In this document: piece after piece, positions 1 through 8,586 of the stretch
How positions within the stretch are numbered: the stretch's first letter is position 1
How the letters are laid out: each line of letters begins with the position of its first letter
Assembly: GCF_002119525.1 (NCBI RefSeq)
Contig: NZ_CP017916.1
Location: 806,001 to 870,000, forward strand
Length of the DNA: 64,000 bases
Direction: 5' to 3'
From: Vibrio syngnathi
GTDB taxonomy: Bacteria; Pseudomonadota; Gammaproteobacteria; Enterobacterales; Vibrionaceae
Made by a program: the position numbers and the translations under genes
The notes under the pieces: model-generated
What the model was told of the DNA's origin: nothing
What the model saw: only the letters and a program-made list of their open reading frames with translations
Database searches by the model: none

Positions 1-591
1 GCCTTCTTTTGGCTTAAGCTTGATAGGGTTAATGCTTAGCTCTTTATAAACATCACTGGTGGGGCGAACTTCACCTTTGTAGATAACATCACGCTCACCG
101 ATCAGTGCTGCAGCCAAATAAGAGAGAGGCGTTAGATCGCCACTAGCACCGACAGAGCCTTCTTGAGGAATACGCGGTGAGATATCTTGGTTGATCAGAG
201 TGACGATCTGATTGAGAAGATCGTGAGTCACACCAGACACACCTTGTGACAATGAACAAAGACGCGTCGCTAATACAGCACGAGCTTGCTCATGAGATAG
301 GATTTCACCTAAACCACAGCCGTGAAAGCGCGTTAGATGCAGAGGGAGTTCGTCAACTAGGTTCGGCGGAATCGCAACGGTACATGAATCACCGTAGCCA
401 GTGGTTACGCCATAGATCACGCCTTCTTCTTTTAATAGACGTTCTAAAAAAGCGACACCGCGGTCGATCTTAGATGTGAACTCATTACTTGAGTTCATCG
501 AGGCTTTTGCGCCTTGTGAAATAGCGACAACATCCTCAATCGTGAGGCGTTCGGCACCAAAAGTGATGCTATTTGGATTTTTTTTCGTCAT
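1..591 (-). CDS. Aromatic amino-acid ammonia-lyase (HAL/TAL/PAL family), N-terminal part
   Basis: Only the first 197 codons are in the window; the gene continues past the left edge. The protein begins MTKKNPNSITFGAERLTI. It carries the MIO-forming Ala149-Ser150-Gly151 triad inside GSVGASGDLTP and a YGVTTGYGD segment holding the active-site tyrosine, both hallmarks of the lyase class I family. Enzymes of this family release ammonia from His, Tyr or Phe; in APE and flexirubin clusters such a lyase is thought to supply the aryl starter acid. The region that sets substrate choice reads RFHGCGLGE, giving a Phe-His pair by eye alignment rather than the Ser-His of histidine lyases, so a tyrosine or phenylalanine substrate is an inference. 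It overlaps the upstream glycosyltransferase-acyltransferase gene by 23 bp, so the two are probably cotranscribed and translationally coupled. Confidence 0.88.
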   Translation of the reverse strand, partial: MTKKNPNSITFGAERLTIEDVVAISQGAKASMNSSNEFTSKIDRGVAFLERLLKEEGVIYGVTTGYGDSCTVAIPPNLVDELPLHLTRFHGCGLGEILSHEQARAVLATRLCSLSQGVSGVTHDLLNQIVTLINQDISPRIPQEGSVGASGDLTPLSYLAAALIGERDVIYKGEVRPTSDVYKELSINPIKLKPKEG

Positions 592-2395
592 GGTGCTGGT
601 TGCTCAATGTCCAAAAGTTAAAAAAGTTGTACCACTGAAGCGGTGCTTTCAGTGTGTAGTGCTGAAGTCGGTCTGCGTATTTCTGCACGACTTGCTGTAA
701 AGATTGTTCGCGAGTCTTTCTTGGTAGCTCTATCTTGTCGCTAAAATGCTCAAAATAGACATTAAAATGCGGCTTAGTTTGTGAGTCATCTCGTAGGCCA
801 AACAGTAAGAATACTGGCGCTTTGAGAACAGAGGCTAACATAAATGGCCCTTGAGGGAAGGGTGCTTCCTTACCCAAGAACTCAGCCCATACTGAACGGC
901 TCTCTTTGCTGGTGGAAGTTCTATCGCCGACAATCACGATCCATTCGCCTTGCTCCAACTTCTGTTGTAACAAGATAGCCGTATCAGGCCCCATCGAGGT
1001 CACTTGAATCAAGTTTAAGTCAGACTGCGGGTTGACCGCTTTCATCACTGAATTGAAACGCTCAGCGTGCTCGGTGAAAACCAATGCATTGATTTTGATG
1101 TTTGAGTGTCTGCGACCTAAAGCGCGGCACAATTCGATATTGCCAAGGTGAGAACCCAGAATCAGCACACCTTGTTGGTTTGCCACCATGCTCTCAAATT
1201 GTTCTTGACCATGAATGCTCAGGTTATCGACCGAAAAATCCCCTTTCCATGCCGCCAACTTGTCTAGCATGGTGTGACCAAACGAAAGCAGGTGATTGTA
1301 ACTGGTGAGTTCAGTCGGTAGCTCAATATTCTGTTGCTCTGCGTAAGCCTTAAGCTGGAATAGGTATTGTTCAGAGGCGTTTCGCGCGCGCTTGCCTGTC
1401 AAATGGTAGTAACGCATCACACCGCGCAAAATTAGATTAAATACGCCTCGGCCTAACAAAGTATAAACGGCCAATAACAGTTTGATTCCCAGCACAGTGC
1501 CGCGTTCTTGAGTACGTGACCAATGGGGTTGTTCTGGACCTATTTGTTCGGAATTTACCTGTCTTGAATCTGCCGAGGAACCTTGGCTATTTTCAGCCGA
1601 TAAATTCTTCGCTGAGTCCGACTTGAAATGACGCGCGATCAGTTTTGGCGCTCTTGGCAGCATGCCGAAGAACAGTCGCGTGTGCATCCAGCTGATTTTT
1701 ACGTTGTCCCACAGTGCATCGAAATGAGAGATCCCATTTTCTGGGTAGATAACACGCGTTTCAACGAAGTCGATATCGCAGCCTTCCCAATACAGGCGAA
1801 CCAGAATCTCAATATCGAAGTCCATTCTCGAACCGACATCGTATTTATTCAGTACGGTTTGCGTCTTATCGATTGGATACGCTCTAAAGCCACACATGCT
1901 GTCTTTAATTGATAAAGAAAGGGTTTCTATCCATACCCAGATATGTGTCGCGTAGCGTCCGTAGAGCCTTGCCTTAGGCACGCTGTCGTCATAGACAGGC
2001 TGACCTGAGATCAGGCGTTGGGGCTTAGTTTGTGACGCTTGGATCAATGCGGGTAGGGCGTCTAGGTCATGTTGACCATCAGCATCAATCTGAATGGCAT
2101 GACTAAAACCGAGCTCTTGCGCTCGTGTTATGCCAGCTTTTACTGCGCCGCCTTTGCCTTGGTTATGCTCCAGTGTTACCAAAGTCACACTTGGATTATC
2201 TGTTAGTGGGGCCAGAAACTGTTTGGTCGCGAGTTCACTGCCATCATCAACGATAATAATCGGTAGTTCGAATTTGAGGAGTGGTGAGACGACCTCGGGC
2301 ATGGTTGCGCCGTGGTTAAAGCACGGAATTAGGAAGCAAGCCTTGTAGTTGCTTTCTTCAAGTGCGTGTTGAGAAACCGCCTCAGCGCTATTCAC
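569..2395 (-). CDS. apeJ: Glycosyltransferase family 2 / LpxL-like acyltransferase fusion (ApeJ-type)
   Basis: A 608-residue two-domain protein. The first ~240 residues form a GT-A glycosyltransferase with the nucleotide-sugar motifs IIIVDDGSE and QIDADGQHD. A charged, serine-rich linker (about residues 258-292) follows, then a lauroyl/myristoyl acyltransferase-like domain with the H-x4-E box in GSHLGNIELCR and a GDRTS segment. In APE clusters this fusion is thought to attach the aryl polyene to its lipid or sugar anchor at the inner membrane. The start overlaps the end of the dehydratase gene by 8 bp and the stop overlaps the lyase gene start, which points to one tightly packed minus-strand operon. 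The family assignment is strong; the exact acceptor is unknown. Confidence 0.88.
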   Translation of the reverse strand: MNSAEAVSQHALEESNYKACFLIPCFNHGATMPEVVSPLLKFELPIIIVDDGSELATKQFLAPLTDNPSVTLVTLEHNQGKGGAVKAGITRAQELGFSHAIQIDADGQHDLDALPALIQASQTKPQRLISGQPVYDDSVPKARLYGRYATHIWVWIETLSLSIKDSMCGFRAYPIDKTQTVLNKYDVGSRMDFDIEILVRLYWEGCDIDFVETRVIYPENGISHFDALWDNVKISWMHTRLFFGMLPRAPKLIARHFKSDSAKNLSAENSQGSSADSRQVNSEQIGPEQPHWSRTQERGTVLGIKLLLAVYTLLGRGVFNLILRGVMRYYHLTGKRARNASEQYLFQLKAYAEQQNIELPTELTSYNHLLSFGHTMLDKLAAWKGDFSVDNLSIHGQEQFESMVANQQGVLILGSHLGNIELCRALGRRHSNIKINALVFTEHAERFNSVMKAVNPQSDLNLIQVTSMGPDTAILLQQKLEQGEWIVIVGDRTSTSKESRSVWAEFLGKEAPFPQGPFMLASVLKAPVFLLFGLRDDSQTKPHFNVYFEHFSDKIELPRKTREQSLQQVVQKYADRLQHYTLKAPLQWYNFFNFWTLSNQHHDEKKSK

Positions 2396-2750
2396 TTTTC
2401 TCTCCCAGCTTCATTTTTCCTGAAGAGTGGGTCTGCTCACCGTTATTCGAGGTGTAACTGAAGCTTAATTTATCTTTGTCGGCTTCCCATTTAAGTGATA
2501 ACTGAATGGTAGAATCTGGCAGGATAGGCTCTTGGAATTTGATGACCTCCATGCCTTTAAAGTAACCAGGAACGTTCAGCTCTTCGACAGCATAGTGAAG
2601 TGCCCAATCAATTTGTGTCACGCCCGGAAGAATAGGGAAGCTCTTGAAGTGCCCCTGAAAGTCGGTGATATCGCCAGTAACATGGAGTGTCAAAGTCGAT
2701 TCTTTCTCTACCGTATTAACAGCAATGACGTTTGGTTTTCTCTTATCCAT
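2388..2750 (-). CDS. apeI: Hot-dog 3-hydroxyacyl-ACP dehydratase (ApeI-type)
   Basis: A 120-residue FabA/FabZ-like hot-dog protein. The segment FQGHFKSFPILPGVTQIDW matches the FabZ signature (GHF..xPxxPG) and includes the catalytic histidine. Its expected role is to dehydrate the beta-hydroxyacyl-ACP in each polyene elongation cycle. In the characterised Xenorhabdus system ApeI works as a heterocomplex with a second dehydratase, ApeP, which is not in this window. It is short for a FabZ (about 140-150 residues), as usual for APE versions. It ends 8 bp inside the apeJ-type gene. An 87-bp gap separates it from the upstream ligase gene; that gap is AT-rich, so an extra promoter is possible but I cannot show one. 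Confidence 0.85.
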   Translation of the reverse strand: MDKRKPNVIAVNTVEKESTLTLHVTGDITDFQGHFKSFPILPGVTQIDWALHYAVEELNVPGYFKGMEVIKFQEPILPDSTIQLSLKWEADKDKLSFSYTSNNGEQTHSSGKMKLGEKSE

Positions 2751-2837
2751 AGCGTGTGCTTAGAATCCTTGGGCTGAAATGGGTGTTCTGACAAAAATAT
2801 AAAAGATAATCTCAGTATAAAATGCGACCAGTGATTT

Positions 2838-4226
2838 TTATGATTTTACGAGCTGCTCTATGTGAGAGGTTAACCGCTTACCTTGGCTGTTGAGCGGAAT
2901 CTCATCAACAACACGATACTTTCTTGGGATGGCGATTGGCTCTAACCACTTTCTCAACTCTGAACGTAGCATCAACCAGAATTTGCCTTTACTCATGGTG
3001 GCGAGGCTAGCTTGGCCTTCATCAGATAATACCAAAACCGACGCTAAAATTAAGCGCTCAGGTTCTTCAAAGGAAATGACTACACACTCGCTTATCCAAG
3101 GCAGTTGCTCCAGTCGCTTTTCAACTTCAACCAGTGATACTCGTTTTTCTTCAATCTTGATCACTCGGTCGGTTCGGCCTTTCAATATGAATTGACTACC
3201 CGAGACCATTTCGCACTCATCGGCGGTTTGATACCAGTTGTTTCTGTCGATGTAAGGCGACAATAACTTAATGCAATTCTCACTATTGAGACTGGCCTCA
3301 ATACAGTCAAAAAGCTGCCAAGGCGTTTGAACGCTTTCTTGCTGACGAAATGCGATACCGCCGGTTTCAGTACTACCAAAAACCTCGATTGGCAAATGCC
3401 CTAACAAGTTGAGGGCTTGGTGAGCAGATTCTGTTGGTAAAGGGCCACCAGAAGAGAACACTCCCGCTAGATGCGTAGACTTTGTCTCGTGTTTTAATCG
3501 TTTGAGTAGCGCAGGGCTGCTGATCAGCACGCTCTGTTTGTTAGCGTGAGACAGTATCTGTTCCGGGTATTCGAGATTGTGTCGAGAAAATGGAACGCCA
3601 GAACAAAGCGGCCATAAGATTCGAAACAACAGACCATAGATATGTTGGTGTGAGACCGTGCTGTGGACTTGGTTGTCTCTAAGCAAGGTACCCCAGTTTT
3701 TATCTAGCTGAGCGATTTCAATATCTAGATGTTCTAAGGTCTTATGGATTGCTTTGGGTGTACCGCTTGAGCCTGAAGTAAACAAGGTCAATGGGGTAGC
3801 GGCTAAATCAATGGTCGTTTGGTCATTTGCTAGAAGAGTGGATGTTTCTATGTTTGAGTCCAACAATGCCTGGACGTTGCAAACCTCGTTTACTTCTACT
3901 TTGCCAATCGCATCATCGACTAACAGGCAATCAAAATGCTTACTCAGCTCGGCAAGCGCACACGGTTGATAGTTGCCCGGTAAAATGATGTGCTTGTTGC
4001 TGACTGCGCACGCTAAAAAGGCCACCGAAAATAGGTAGCTGTCTTGGGTGCAAATCGCAACTCGTTGAAAAGGGGATGAAGATAAAAGGTGTACGAGTTT
4101 AGATAAATTGAGGTTGAATGTTTGCCATGTCATCTCGCTATTGTCGCCGAAGCAGACAATAGATTCAGGAGCTCGGTTTTGACTGAGGAGTTCAGATAAC
4201 GAGATATAAGATACGGTTTGGGTCAT
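2838..4226 (-). CDS. apeH: AMP-dependent acyl-ACP/CoA ligase (ApeH-type)
   Basis: A 462-residue ANL-superfamily adenylate-forming enzyme. The phosphate-binding loop reads LFTSGSSGTPKA near residue 150. EVFGSTETGG matches the A5 motif, and LKGRTDRVIKIEEKRVSL contains the hinge and the start of the C-terminal subdomain. In APE biosynthesis this ligase activates the aryl starter acid (4-hydroxybenzoate or a relative) and loads it on an ACP. The preceding lyase and ACP genes in the same operon support that role. It follows the membrane-protein gene by 6 bp. Substrate specificity cannot be read from the sequence. Confidence 0.88.
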   Translation of the reverse strand: MTQTVSYISLSELLSQNRAPESIVCFGDNSEMTWQTFNLNLSKLVHLLSSSPFQRVAICTQDSYLFSVAFLACAVSNKHIILPGNYQPCALAELSKHFDCLLVDDAIGKVEVNEVCNVQALLDSNIETSTLLANDQTTIDLAATPLTLFTSGSSGTPKAIHKTLEHLDIEIAQLDKNWGTLLRDNQVHSTVSHQHIYGLLFRILWPLCSGVPFSRHNLEYPEQILSHANKQSVLISSPALLKRLKHETKSTHLAGVFSSGGPLPTESAHQALNLLGHLPIEVFGSTETGGIAFRQQESVQTPWQLFDCIEASLNSENCIKLLSPYIDRNNWYQTADECEMVSGSQFILKGRTDRVIKIEEKRVSLVEVEKRLEQLPWISECVVISFEEPERLILASVLVLSDEGQASLATMSKGKFWLMLRSELRKWLEPIAIPRKYRVVDEIPLNSQGKRLTSHIEQLVKS

Positions 4227-4232
4227 AACAAT

Positions 4233-4790
4233 TTAACTCTGACGAATGCGCTGTCTTACTACCCACTCTCCTGCAAAAAGTAACCCTGCAAACAAGTAGC
4301 TGAGTAAGCCATTGTATAGGGTCCATATTTCAAGAGGTTGGAAGCAGGTATAAAGTGCGATAGAGCCATTGATAACAAAGAAAAAACACCAAACCTTGGT
4401 GACTTTTCGTGTGTAATCAACGCCACTTTGCGGAAGTTCGGGCTCTTGGAGTCGAGCAAGCCGCTCGATAATCGTTTGCGGTTGCCATAGGCTTGAAGCG
4501 AACACAACCAGCATACAAACGTTAACGATGACGGGATAATAAGTTAGCCAGCCGTGCTGTTTGAAGGTTAACCCTAATGCCAACAGAACAATCCCCGCAC
4601 TTCCGCTGATCCAAGCTAGGTGTTTTAGCTCTTTGATTTTAGCCTGACCACCTGTGAAAATGCGGACAGCAAAAATAGCGGCTAAGACGATACCAACGGT
4701 TTGTAGGCCAAACTTGTTGAGTCCAAAGTAAACCGCTATTGGATAAGTGAAAAGTATGATTGCCGACAATAAAGTCAGCAGAGGACGCAT
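4233..4790 (-). CDS. apeG: Small polytopic membrane protein of APE clusters (ApeG-type)
   Basis: 185 residues, strongly hydrophobic throughout, with about five or six predicted membrane helices (for example MRPLLTLLSAIILFTYPIAV at the N-terminus). It resembles the uncharacterised COG4648 membrane proteins that sit between the ACP and ligase genes in aryl polyene clusters. The start codon overlaps the stop of the upstream ACP gene by one base (TAATG arrangement on the minus strand), which suggests translational coupling. No catalytic motif is visible. A role in membrane placement of the pigment machinery is only a guess from context. Confidence 0.75.
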   Translation of the reverse strand: MRPLLTLLSAIILFTYPIAVYFGLNKFGLQTVGIVLAAIFAVRIFTGGQAKIKELKHLAWISGSAGIVLLALGLTFKQHGWLTYYPVIVNVCMLVVFASSLWQPQTIIERLARLQEPELPQSGVDYTRKVTKVWCFFFVINGSIALYTCFQPLEIWTLYNGLLSYLFAGLLFAGEWVVRQRIRQS

Positions 4791-5047
4791 TATGCGTCCT
4801 TCAATAGTTCAACCACAGACTCCACAACGTCATTAACGGTGCGTACTGCTTTGAACTCTTCAGGTTTGATCTTCTTACCCGTGACGTTCTGTAAGTGAAC
4901 GACCAAATCAACGGCATCAATGCTGTCTAGGTCGAGATCGAGATAAAGGTGTGCTTCTGGAGTGATATCTTCAGCATCAAGCTCAAACAGCTCGATAAGC
5001 GCATCTTTAACCTGGTTGAATACTTCTTGTTGGTTCGCTTGTGTCAT
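4790..5047 (-). CDS. apeF: Acyl carrier protein (ApeF-type)
   Basis: An 85-residue ACP with the phosphopantetheine attachment serine in LDLDSIDAVDL (about residue 42). The flanking helices are acidic, as usual for ACPs. It would carry the growing polyene or the starter unit as a thioester. It is the second of two adjacent ACP genes, separated by 10 bp. In the Xenorhabdus APE system both ApeE and ApeF are carrier proteins with different partners; which one does which here cannot be told from sequence. Confidence 0.9.
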   Translation of the reverse strand: MTQANQQEVFNQVKDALIELFELDAEDITPEAHLYLDLDLDSIDAVDLVVHLQNVTGKKIKPEEFKAVRTVNDVVESVVELLKDA

Positions 5048-5057
5048 AAAGATCTGT

Positions 5058-5318
5058 CTAGTTGTTCGTTTTAGATGAGATGTAGTTAGCTAGGTTTTCA
5101 ACCGATGCAAAATGCTGGCGAGTGTTTGAATCGTCGGCATCGATAACAATGTTGTACTTTTTCTTGATAGCAAGGCCAAGCTCAAGGGCATCAATAGAAT
5201 CTAACCCAAGTCCATCACCAAAAAGTGGTGCTTCCGTCTCAATTTCATCAATGCTCATGTCTTCAAGGTTCAGTGCGTCGATGATCAGTTGTTTTAGTTC
5301 GTTGTGTAATGTTTCCAC
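5058..5318 (-). CDS. apeE: Acyl carrier protein (ApeE-type)
   Basis: An 86-residue ACP whose modified serine lies in GLGLDSIDALELG (about residue 41). It sits just upstream of the second ACP gene in the same operon. The C-terminal half (VIDADDSNTRQHFASVENL) is typical of ACPs in APE and fatty-acid-like type II systems. A 106-bp gap separates it from the acyltransferase gene upstream, so an internal promoter is possible. Confidence 0.9.
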   Translation of the reverse strand: METLHNELKQLIIDALNLEDMSIDEIETEAPLFGDGLGLDSIDALELGLAIKKKYNIVIDADDSNTRQHFASVENLANYISSKTNN

Positions 5319-5424
5319 TTAGGCCTACTTAGTACTTTATCTAAATGCTACTTCAAGGGGGGCGATTCTACATTATGTGATGTATTTTCGAAACGCTGAT
5401 ATCACCAGTTGTTTTATTGATGAG

Positions 5425-6195
5425 CTAAATATTTTCTTCGGAAGGAAAAATAGTCTGTGCAAGGTGTTGATTGAGGCGCCTTGCTGCCGAAGTTAAGTTG
5501 TTCGAATTCTCAATAAATGGTGCGACGTCTATTTTACCTTTCACCGCGATATGAAAAAAGGGTTTAGTGGCAGGAACTTGATACCACTTTTTCTCTTTTG
5601 TTAAGAATGTCGGAGAAACCGTAATATGAATCACGCGTAAGTCGGTTTGTGTTCGAGTGGCAATTTGTGCCGCACCACGTTGTAAGGATGGTTCAATTCC
5701 TGGCGTTGTGCGAGTTCCTTCGGGGAAAACTAACAATACATTGCCACGCGAAAAGCGTTCTTCACAGCGTTCTAAAAGATCGTCAGGAGTTTGGTTGGGT
5801 ATGTATCCCGCTGCTTTGACAATCCTCTTCATAAACGGGTTTTCCCAAATAGCGGCCTTAACGAGGCAATCACACTGAGGCAATTGAGAGGCGATCAGTA
5901 CATAGTCAATCAAGCTAGGATGATTGGCAACAATGATGCAGTTGCGATCTTCGCGGAGCAATTCGGCGCCATCAATTCGGTAATCAATCGCGCCCGTGAA
6001 CTTCATTATTTGGCAGAATGCATTGAATGAGAAACGGATCAATCGCTGTGCTTTGAGTTCTCTTTCAATGATATTGCGAGTCGTTAGTGCAAAAGAAGGT
6101 AAGATTAAGAAGCTTAAGACCAAGCCACCCAAACCAAAGATGGTAAAGCAGAGCCCAGTCGCGAATACTCGCCAATATTGGCCTACTTTATTCAC
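5425..6195 (-). CDS. apeD: 1-acyl-glycerol-3-phosphate acyltransferase-like protein (ApeD-type)
   Basis: A 256-residue PlsC-type acyltransferase. An N-terminal membrane segment (residues ~13-38) is followed by the H-x4-D catalytic box in VANHPSLIDYV and the acyl-acceptor motif VFPEGTRTTPG. Such enzymes move acyl groups between ACP/CoA and a lipid acceptor on the inner membrane face; here it may help transfer the finished polyene to lipid. Its start overlaps the stop of the ketosynthase-like gene by 4 bp (ATGA), indicating coupled translation. Confidence 0.85.
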   Translation of the reverse strand: MNKVGQYWRVFATGLCFTIFGLGGLVLSFLILPSFALTTRNIIERELKAQRLIRFSFNAFCQIMKFTGAIDYRIDGAELLREDRNCIIVANHPSLIDYVLIASQLPQCDCLVKAAIWENPFMKRIVKAAGYIPNQTPDDLLERCEERFSRGNVLLVFPEGTRTTPGIEPSLQRGAAQIATRTQTDLRVIHITVSPTFLTKEKKWYQVPATKPFFHIAVKGKIDVAPFIENSNNLTSAARRLNQHLAQTIFPSEENI

Positions 6196-6998
6196 TGTTG
6201 CGTTCCTGATTTGGCGTTATTCCACGACCAATTTTGGTGTTTACCTGCAATAGTCCAATGCTGAGTCCCCAATAGAATATGTTGTAATGCTTGTAGACCT
6301 TGTGGCAAATCAGTTGTTGAGCTTTCGTTAGCTATTGATTTGCTGGCTATTGGTTTACTTACTATTGGTTTGCTCACAATCGGCCTGTTAGGTATTGCTC
6401 TCGACACTGAGTAGTTATTGCCTGTGGTTAGCACTAAGCCCAAAGCATAATCAGCATAGTGCTGATCTTCGTACTCTCGGTATACGTCAGGCAGAGGTTG
6501 GTCGAAGTCAATGACGAGTACACGATGTGACGGATACTGATGTAGGTAAAGATAAGCTTCAATCAGAGCATTGTGGAAAGTATCTTGCCCTGCCGCTATT
6601 GAAGTCAGTGGAATTGGTGCTTTTGCAGCAATCGTTGTTAGACCTGCAGCGGTGTTGTGTACTGATTGGGAAAACGCCATTGGAGAGGCGTCGTCACCTT
6701 CTAATATTGATTGAATTAAAGTGGCTGTTCGGTGGAGCTCACCATGTCGACTGGCAAAAACCAGATAATCAATCGAGGTATCTTTTAGTAGGGTTAATGC
6801 GGTTTGGACGGCCAGTTTGCTTTGCAGGCTCATTCGGCGGCGCATCATAGGAGGGATGGCTTTAAATTCAGTTGAGCCATTTTGTGGCCAATCTAAATGA
6901 GTGCTCCACGTTTGCCACTCAGCAAAGGAATAGAGGCCTGGCGAATTTGCTGACCATTTTTCAATATTAAACGACATTAATTGGGATTGATTTGACAT
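6192..6998 (-). CDS. apeC: Beta-ketoacyl synthase-like chain-length factor (ApeC-type)
   Basis: A 268-residue N-terminal ketosynthase-like protein. The thiolase-fold segment SQSVHNTAAGL sits where an active ketosynthase has its cysteine, and the protein contains no cysteine at all, so it should act as a non-catalytic partner (chain-length factor) of a ketosynthase encoded elsewhere. In the Xenorhabdus APE pathway ApeC pairs with ApeO. Residues ~203-227 form a low-complexity run of five pentapeptides related to PIVSK, encoded by a 15-bp tandem repeat; this is probably an extension of a surface loop. ATG at 6998 is taken as start; a second ATG at 6977 (MSFNIEKW) is a plausible alternative because neither has a strong ribosome binding site. 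First gene of the minus-strand operon. Confidence 0.8.
   Translation of the reverse strand: MSNQSQLMSFNIEKWSANSPGLYSFAEWQTWSTHLDWPQNGSTEFKAIPPMMRRRMSLQSKLAVQTALTLLKDTSIDYLVFASRHGELHRTATLIQSILEGDDASPMAFSQSVHNTAAGLTTIAAKAPIPLTSIAAGQDTFHNALIEAYLYLHQYPSHRVLVIDFDQPLPDVYREYEDQHYADYALGLVLTTGNNYSVSRAIPNRPIVSKPIVSKPIASKSIANESSTTDLPQGLQALQHILLGTQHWTIAGKHQNWSWNNAKSGTQQ
6331..6405 (-). repeat. 15-bp tandem repeat inside apeC-type gene
   Basis: About five imperfect 15-bp units (for example GCTATTGGTTTACTT and ACTATTGGTTTGCTC on the plus strand) encode the pentapeptides AIPNR, PIVSK, PIVSK, PIASK and SIANE. Unit loss or gain would keep the reading frame. Confidence 0.8.
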
Positions 6999-7069
6999 AG
7001 AGTATTGATTTACTTTGGGTCTAACTAATACTATGCATGCTTATAAATAAACACGGGTAAGGAGTTTAA

Positions 7070-7459
7070 ATGAAATTACTAAAAATAGCCGTTTCAATGT
7101 TATTTATACTCGTTCTTGCAGGCTGTGGGCGTGTCCAACCTGTAATGAATGTTGAGGATACTCCAGTTGCTTTGAATCTTCAAAGTAAACAGGTGAAATC
7201 AGCAATTTATGAGTCTGCTGAGAACCGAGGTTGGTTGGTTTCAGAAATCAAACCAGGCCTAATCCGTGCTGAACTGTATGTCCGTTCACATCATGCTGTG
7301 GTTGATATTCCATATAATGATAAGTTTTACTCTATTCTTTACGTCGAATCTGAGAATTTGAAGTACGACGATGGTGAAATACACCGCAATTACAACCGTT
7401 GGGTTAATAACTTGAACGTTGATATTAAACGCAAGCTTGCACAAATGGCTGCTGAGTAG
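7070..7459 (+). CDS. Predicted lipoprotein next to the APE operon
   Basis: A 129-residue protein with an N-terminal signal peptide and lipobox (FILVLAGC, Cys19). The start ATG at 7070 has a good ribosome binding site (AAGGAG, 7 bp upstream). The mature part, about 110 residues, has no motif I recognise; small lipoproteins of this kind are common beside APE methyltransferase genes. It diverges from the apeC-type gene across a 71-bp gap, so both operons must share that control region. It is followed 29 bp later by the methyltransferase gene, suggesting a plus-strand operon of three genes. A function in moving or anchoring the polyene in the envelope would be speculation. Confidence 0.75.
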   Translation: MKLLKIAVSMLFILVLAGCGRVQPVMNVEDTPVALNLQSKQVKSAIYESAENRGWLVSEIKPGLIRAELYVRSHHAVVDIPYNDKFYSILYVESENLKYDDGEIHRNYNRWVNNLNVDIKRKLAQMAAE

Positions 7460-7488
7460 CTCTCTATTATTTTAAAGTTAGGTTTTTC

Positions 7489-8562
7489 GTGTCGGAATAT
7501 AAATTAGATCCATTCAACGCATTAGAAGCAAAAACAGAAGCGCAAAAATTGTCTTTTGCCCCTATTGTTTTTCATACAGCTCGTACACTTCGTGATTTAG
7601 GTATATTGAAAGCGTTAGATGACGCAGGCAATGATGGTTTACCCGCTGAAACTATTTCTCAAGCAACGGGTGTATCCGAATACGGTGTCAAAGTTCTGCT
7701 TGATATGGCGTTGAGTGCTCATATCGTTACCTGGGATAAGCCCCGCTATAAAATGGCTAATCTAGGTTTTTATCTATTGCACGATGGCATGACCAACGCA
7801 AATATGGATTTCACTGCTGATGTCTGTTACGCCGCGATGATGCATTTAACCGAAGCAATAGAAGAAGGCACACCTGCGGGCCTGAAAGAGCTGGGTGATT
7901 GGGAAACGATTTACCAAGGCTTGTCTCAATTGCCAGAAAAAGCAAAAGAGAGTTGGTTTAAGTTTGATCATTTCTATTCAGATCGTTCGTTCCCTGTGTT
8001 GCTTGAGAAAGTTTTCAGTAAGAAGCCTAAATCGCTGGTGGATATTGGCGGTAATACAGGTAAGTGGGCGATGCAATGTTGTAACTACGACTCTGATGTC
8101 GAGGTGACGATTGTCGATTTGCCGCAGCAACTAGAAATGGCAATGGCAAACGCAACACAGCACGGTCATCAAGACCGAGTGACTCCATTCCCCGCTAACA
8201 TGCTTGATAAACAGCAAGCGCTGCCGACAGGTACAGACGTGTGGTGGATGAGTCAGTTCCTTGATTGCTTCTCGCCAATGGAAATTCTTAGCATATTAAA
8301 ACGTGTTCGCTCTCATATGTCAGAAGACGCGACTGTTTATATTCTTGAACTGTTTTGGGATGCACAGAAATACGATGCGGCTTCTTATAGCTTAAATGCG
8401 ACGTCTCTCTACTTCACTTGCTTGGCCAACGGCAACAGTCGCTTTTACCGCAGTGAAGACTTCCTAGAGATAGTGGAAGAGGCTGGCTTCGACGTGGTGA
8501 CTCGTACCGATGATATCGGTCTTGGGCATACGCTTCTGGAGCTGAAAGCTAGCGCGAAATAA
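7489..8562 (+). CDS. SAM-dependent methyltransferase, plant/fungal O-methyltransferase-like fold
   Basis: 357 residues. The N-terminal ~100 residues form a winged-helix-like dimerisation region (GVSEYGVKVLLDMAL). A Rossmann SAM-binding motif follows in SLVDIGGNTGKWA (about residue 182). This two-domain layout is that of O-methyltransferase family 2. In APE clusters a methyltransferase is thought to modify the aryl head group (methyl or methoxy). The start is GTG at 7489; the upstream TTAGG is a modest ribosome binding site. A 24-bp gap separates it from the flavoprotein gene. Confidence 0.82.
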   Translation: MSEYKLDPFNALEAKTEAQKLSFAPIVFHTARTLRDLGILKALDDAGNDGLPAETISQATGVSEYGVKVLLDMALSAHIVTWDKPRYKMANLGFYLLHDGMTNANMDFTADVCYAAMMHLTEAIEEGTPAGLKELGDWETIYQGLSQLPEKAKESWFKFDHFYSDRSFPVLLEKVFSKKPKSLVDIGGNTGKWAMQCCNYDSDVEVTIVDLPQQLEMAMANATQHGHQDRVTPFPANMLDKQQALPTGTDVWWMSQFLDCFSPMEILSILKRVRSHMSEDATVYILELFWDAQKYDAASYSLNATSLYFTCLANGNSRFYRSEDFLEIVEEAGFDVVTRTDDIGLGHTLLELKASAK

Positions 8563-8586
8563 TCATGGTAAACATGGCTTAAATTA

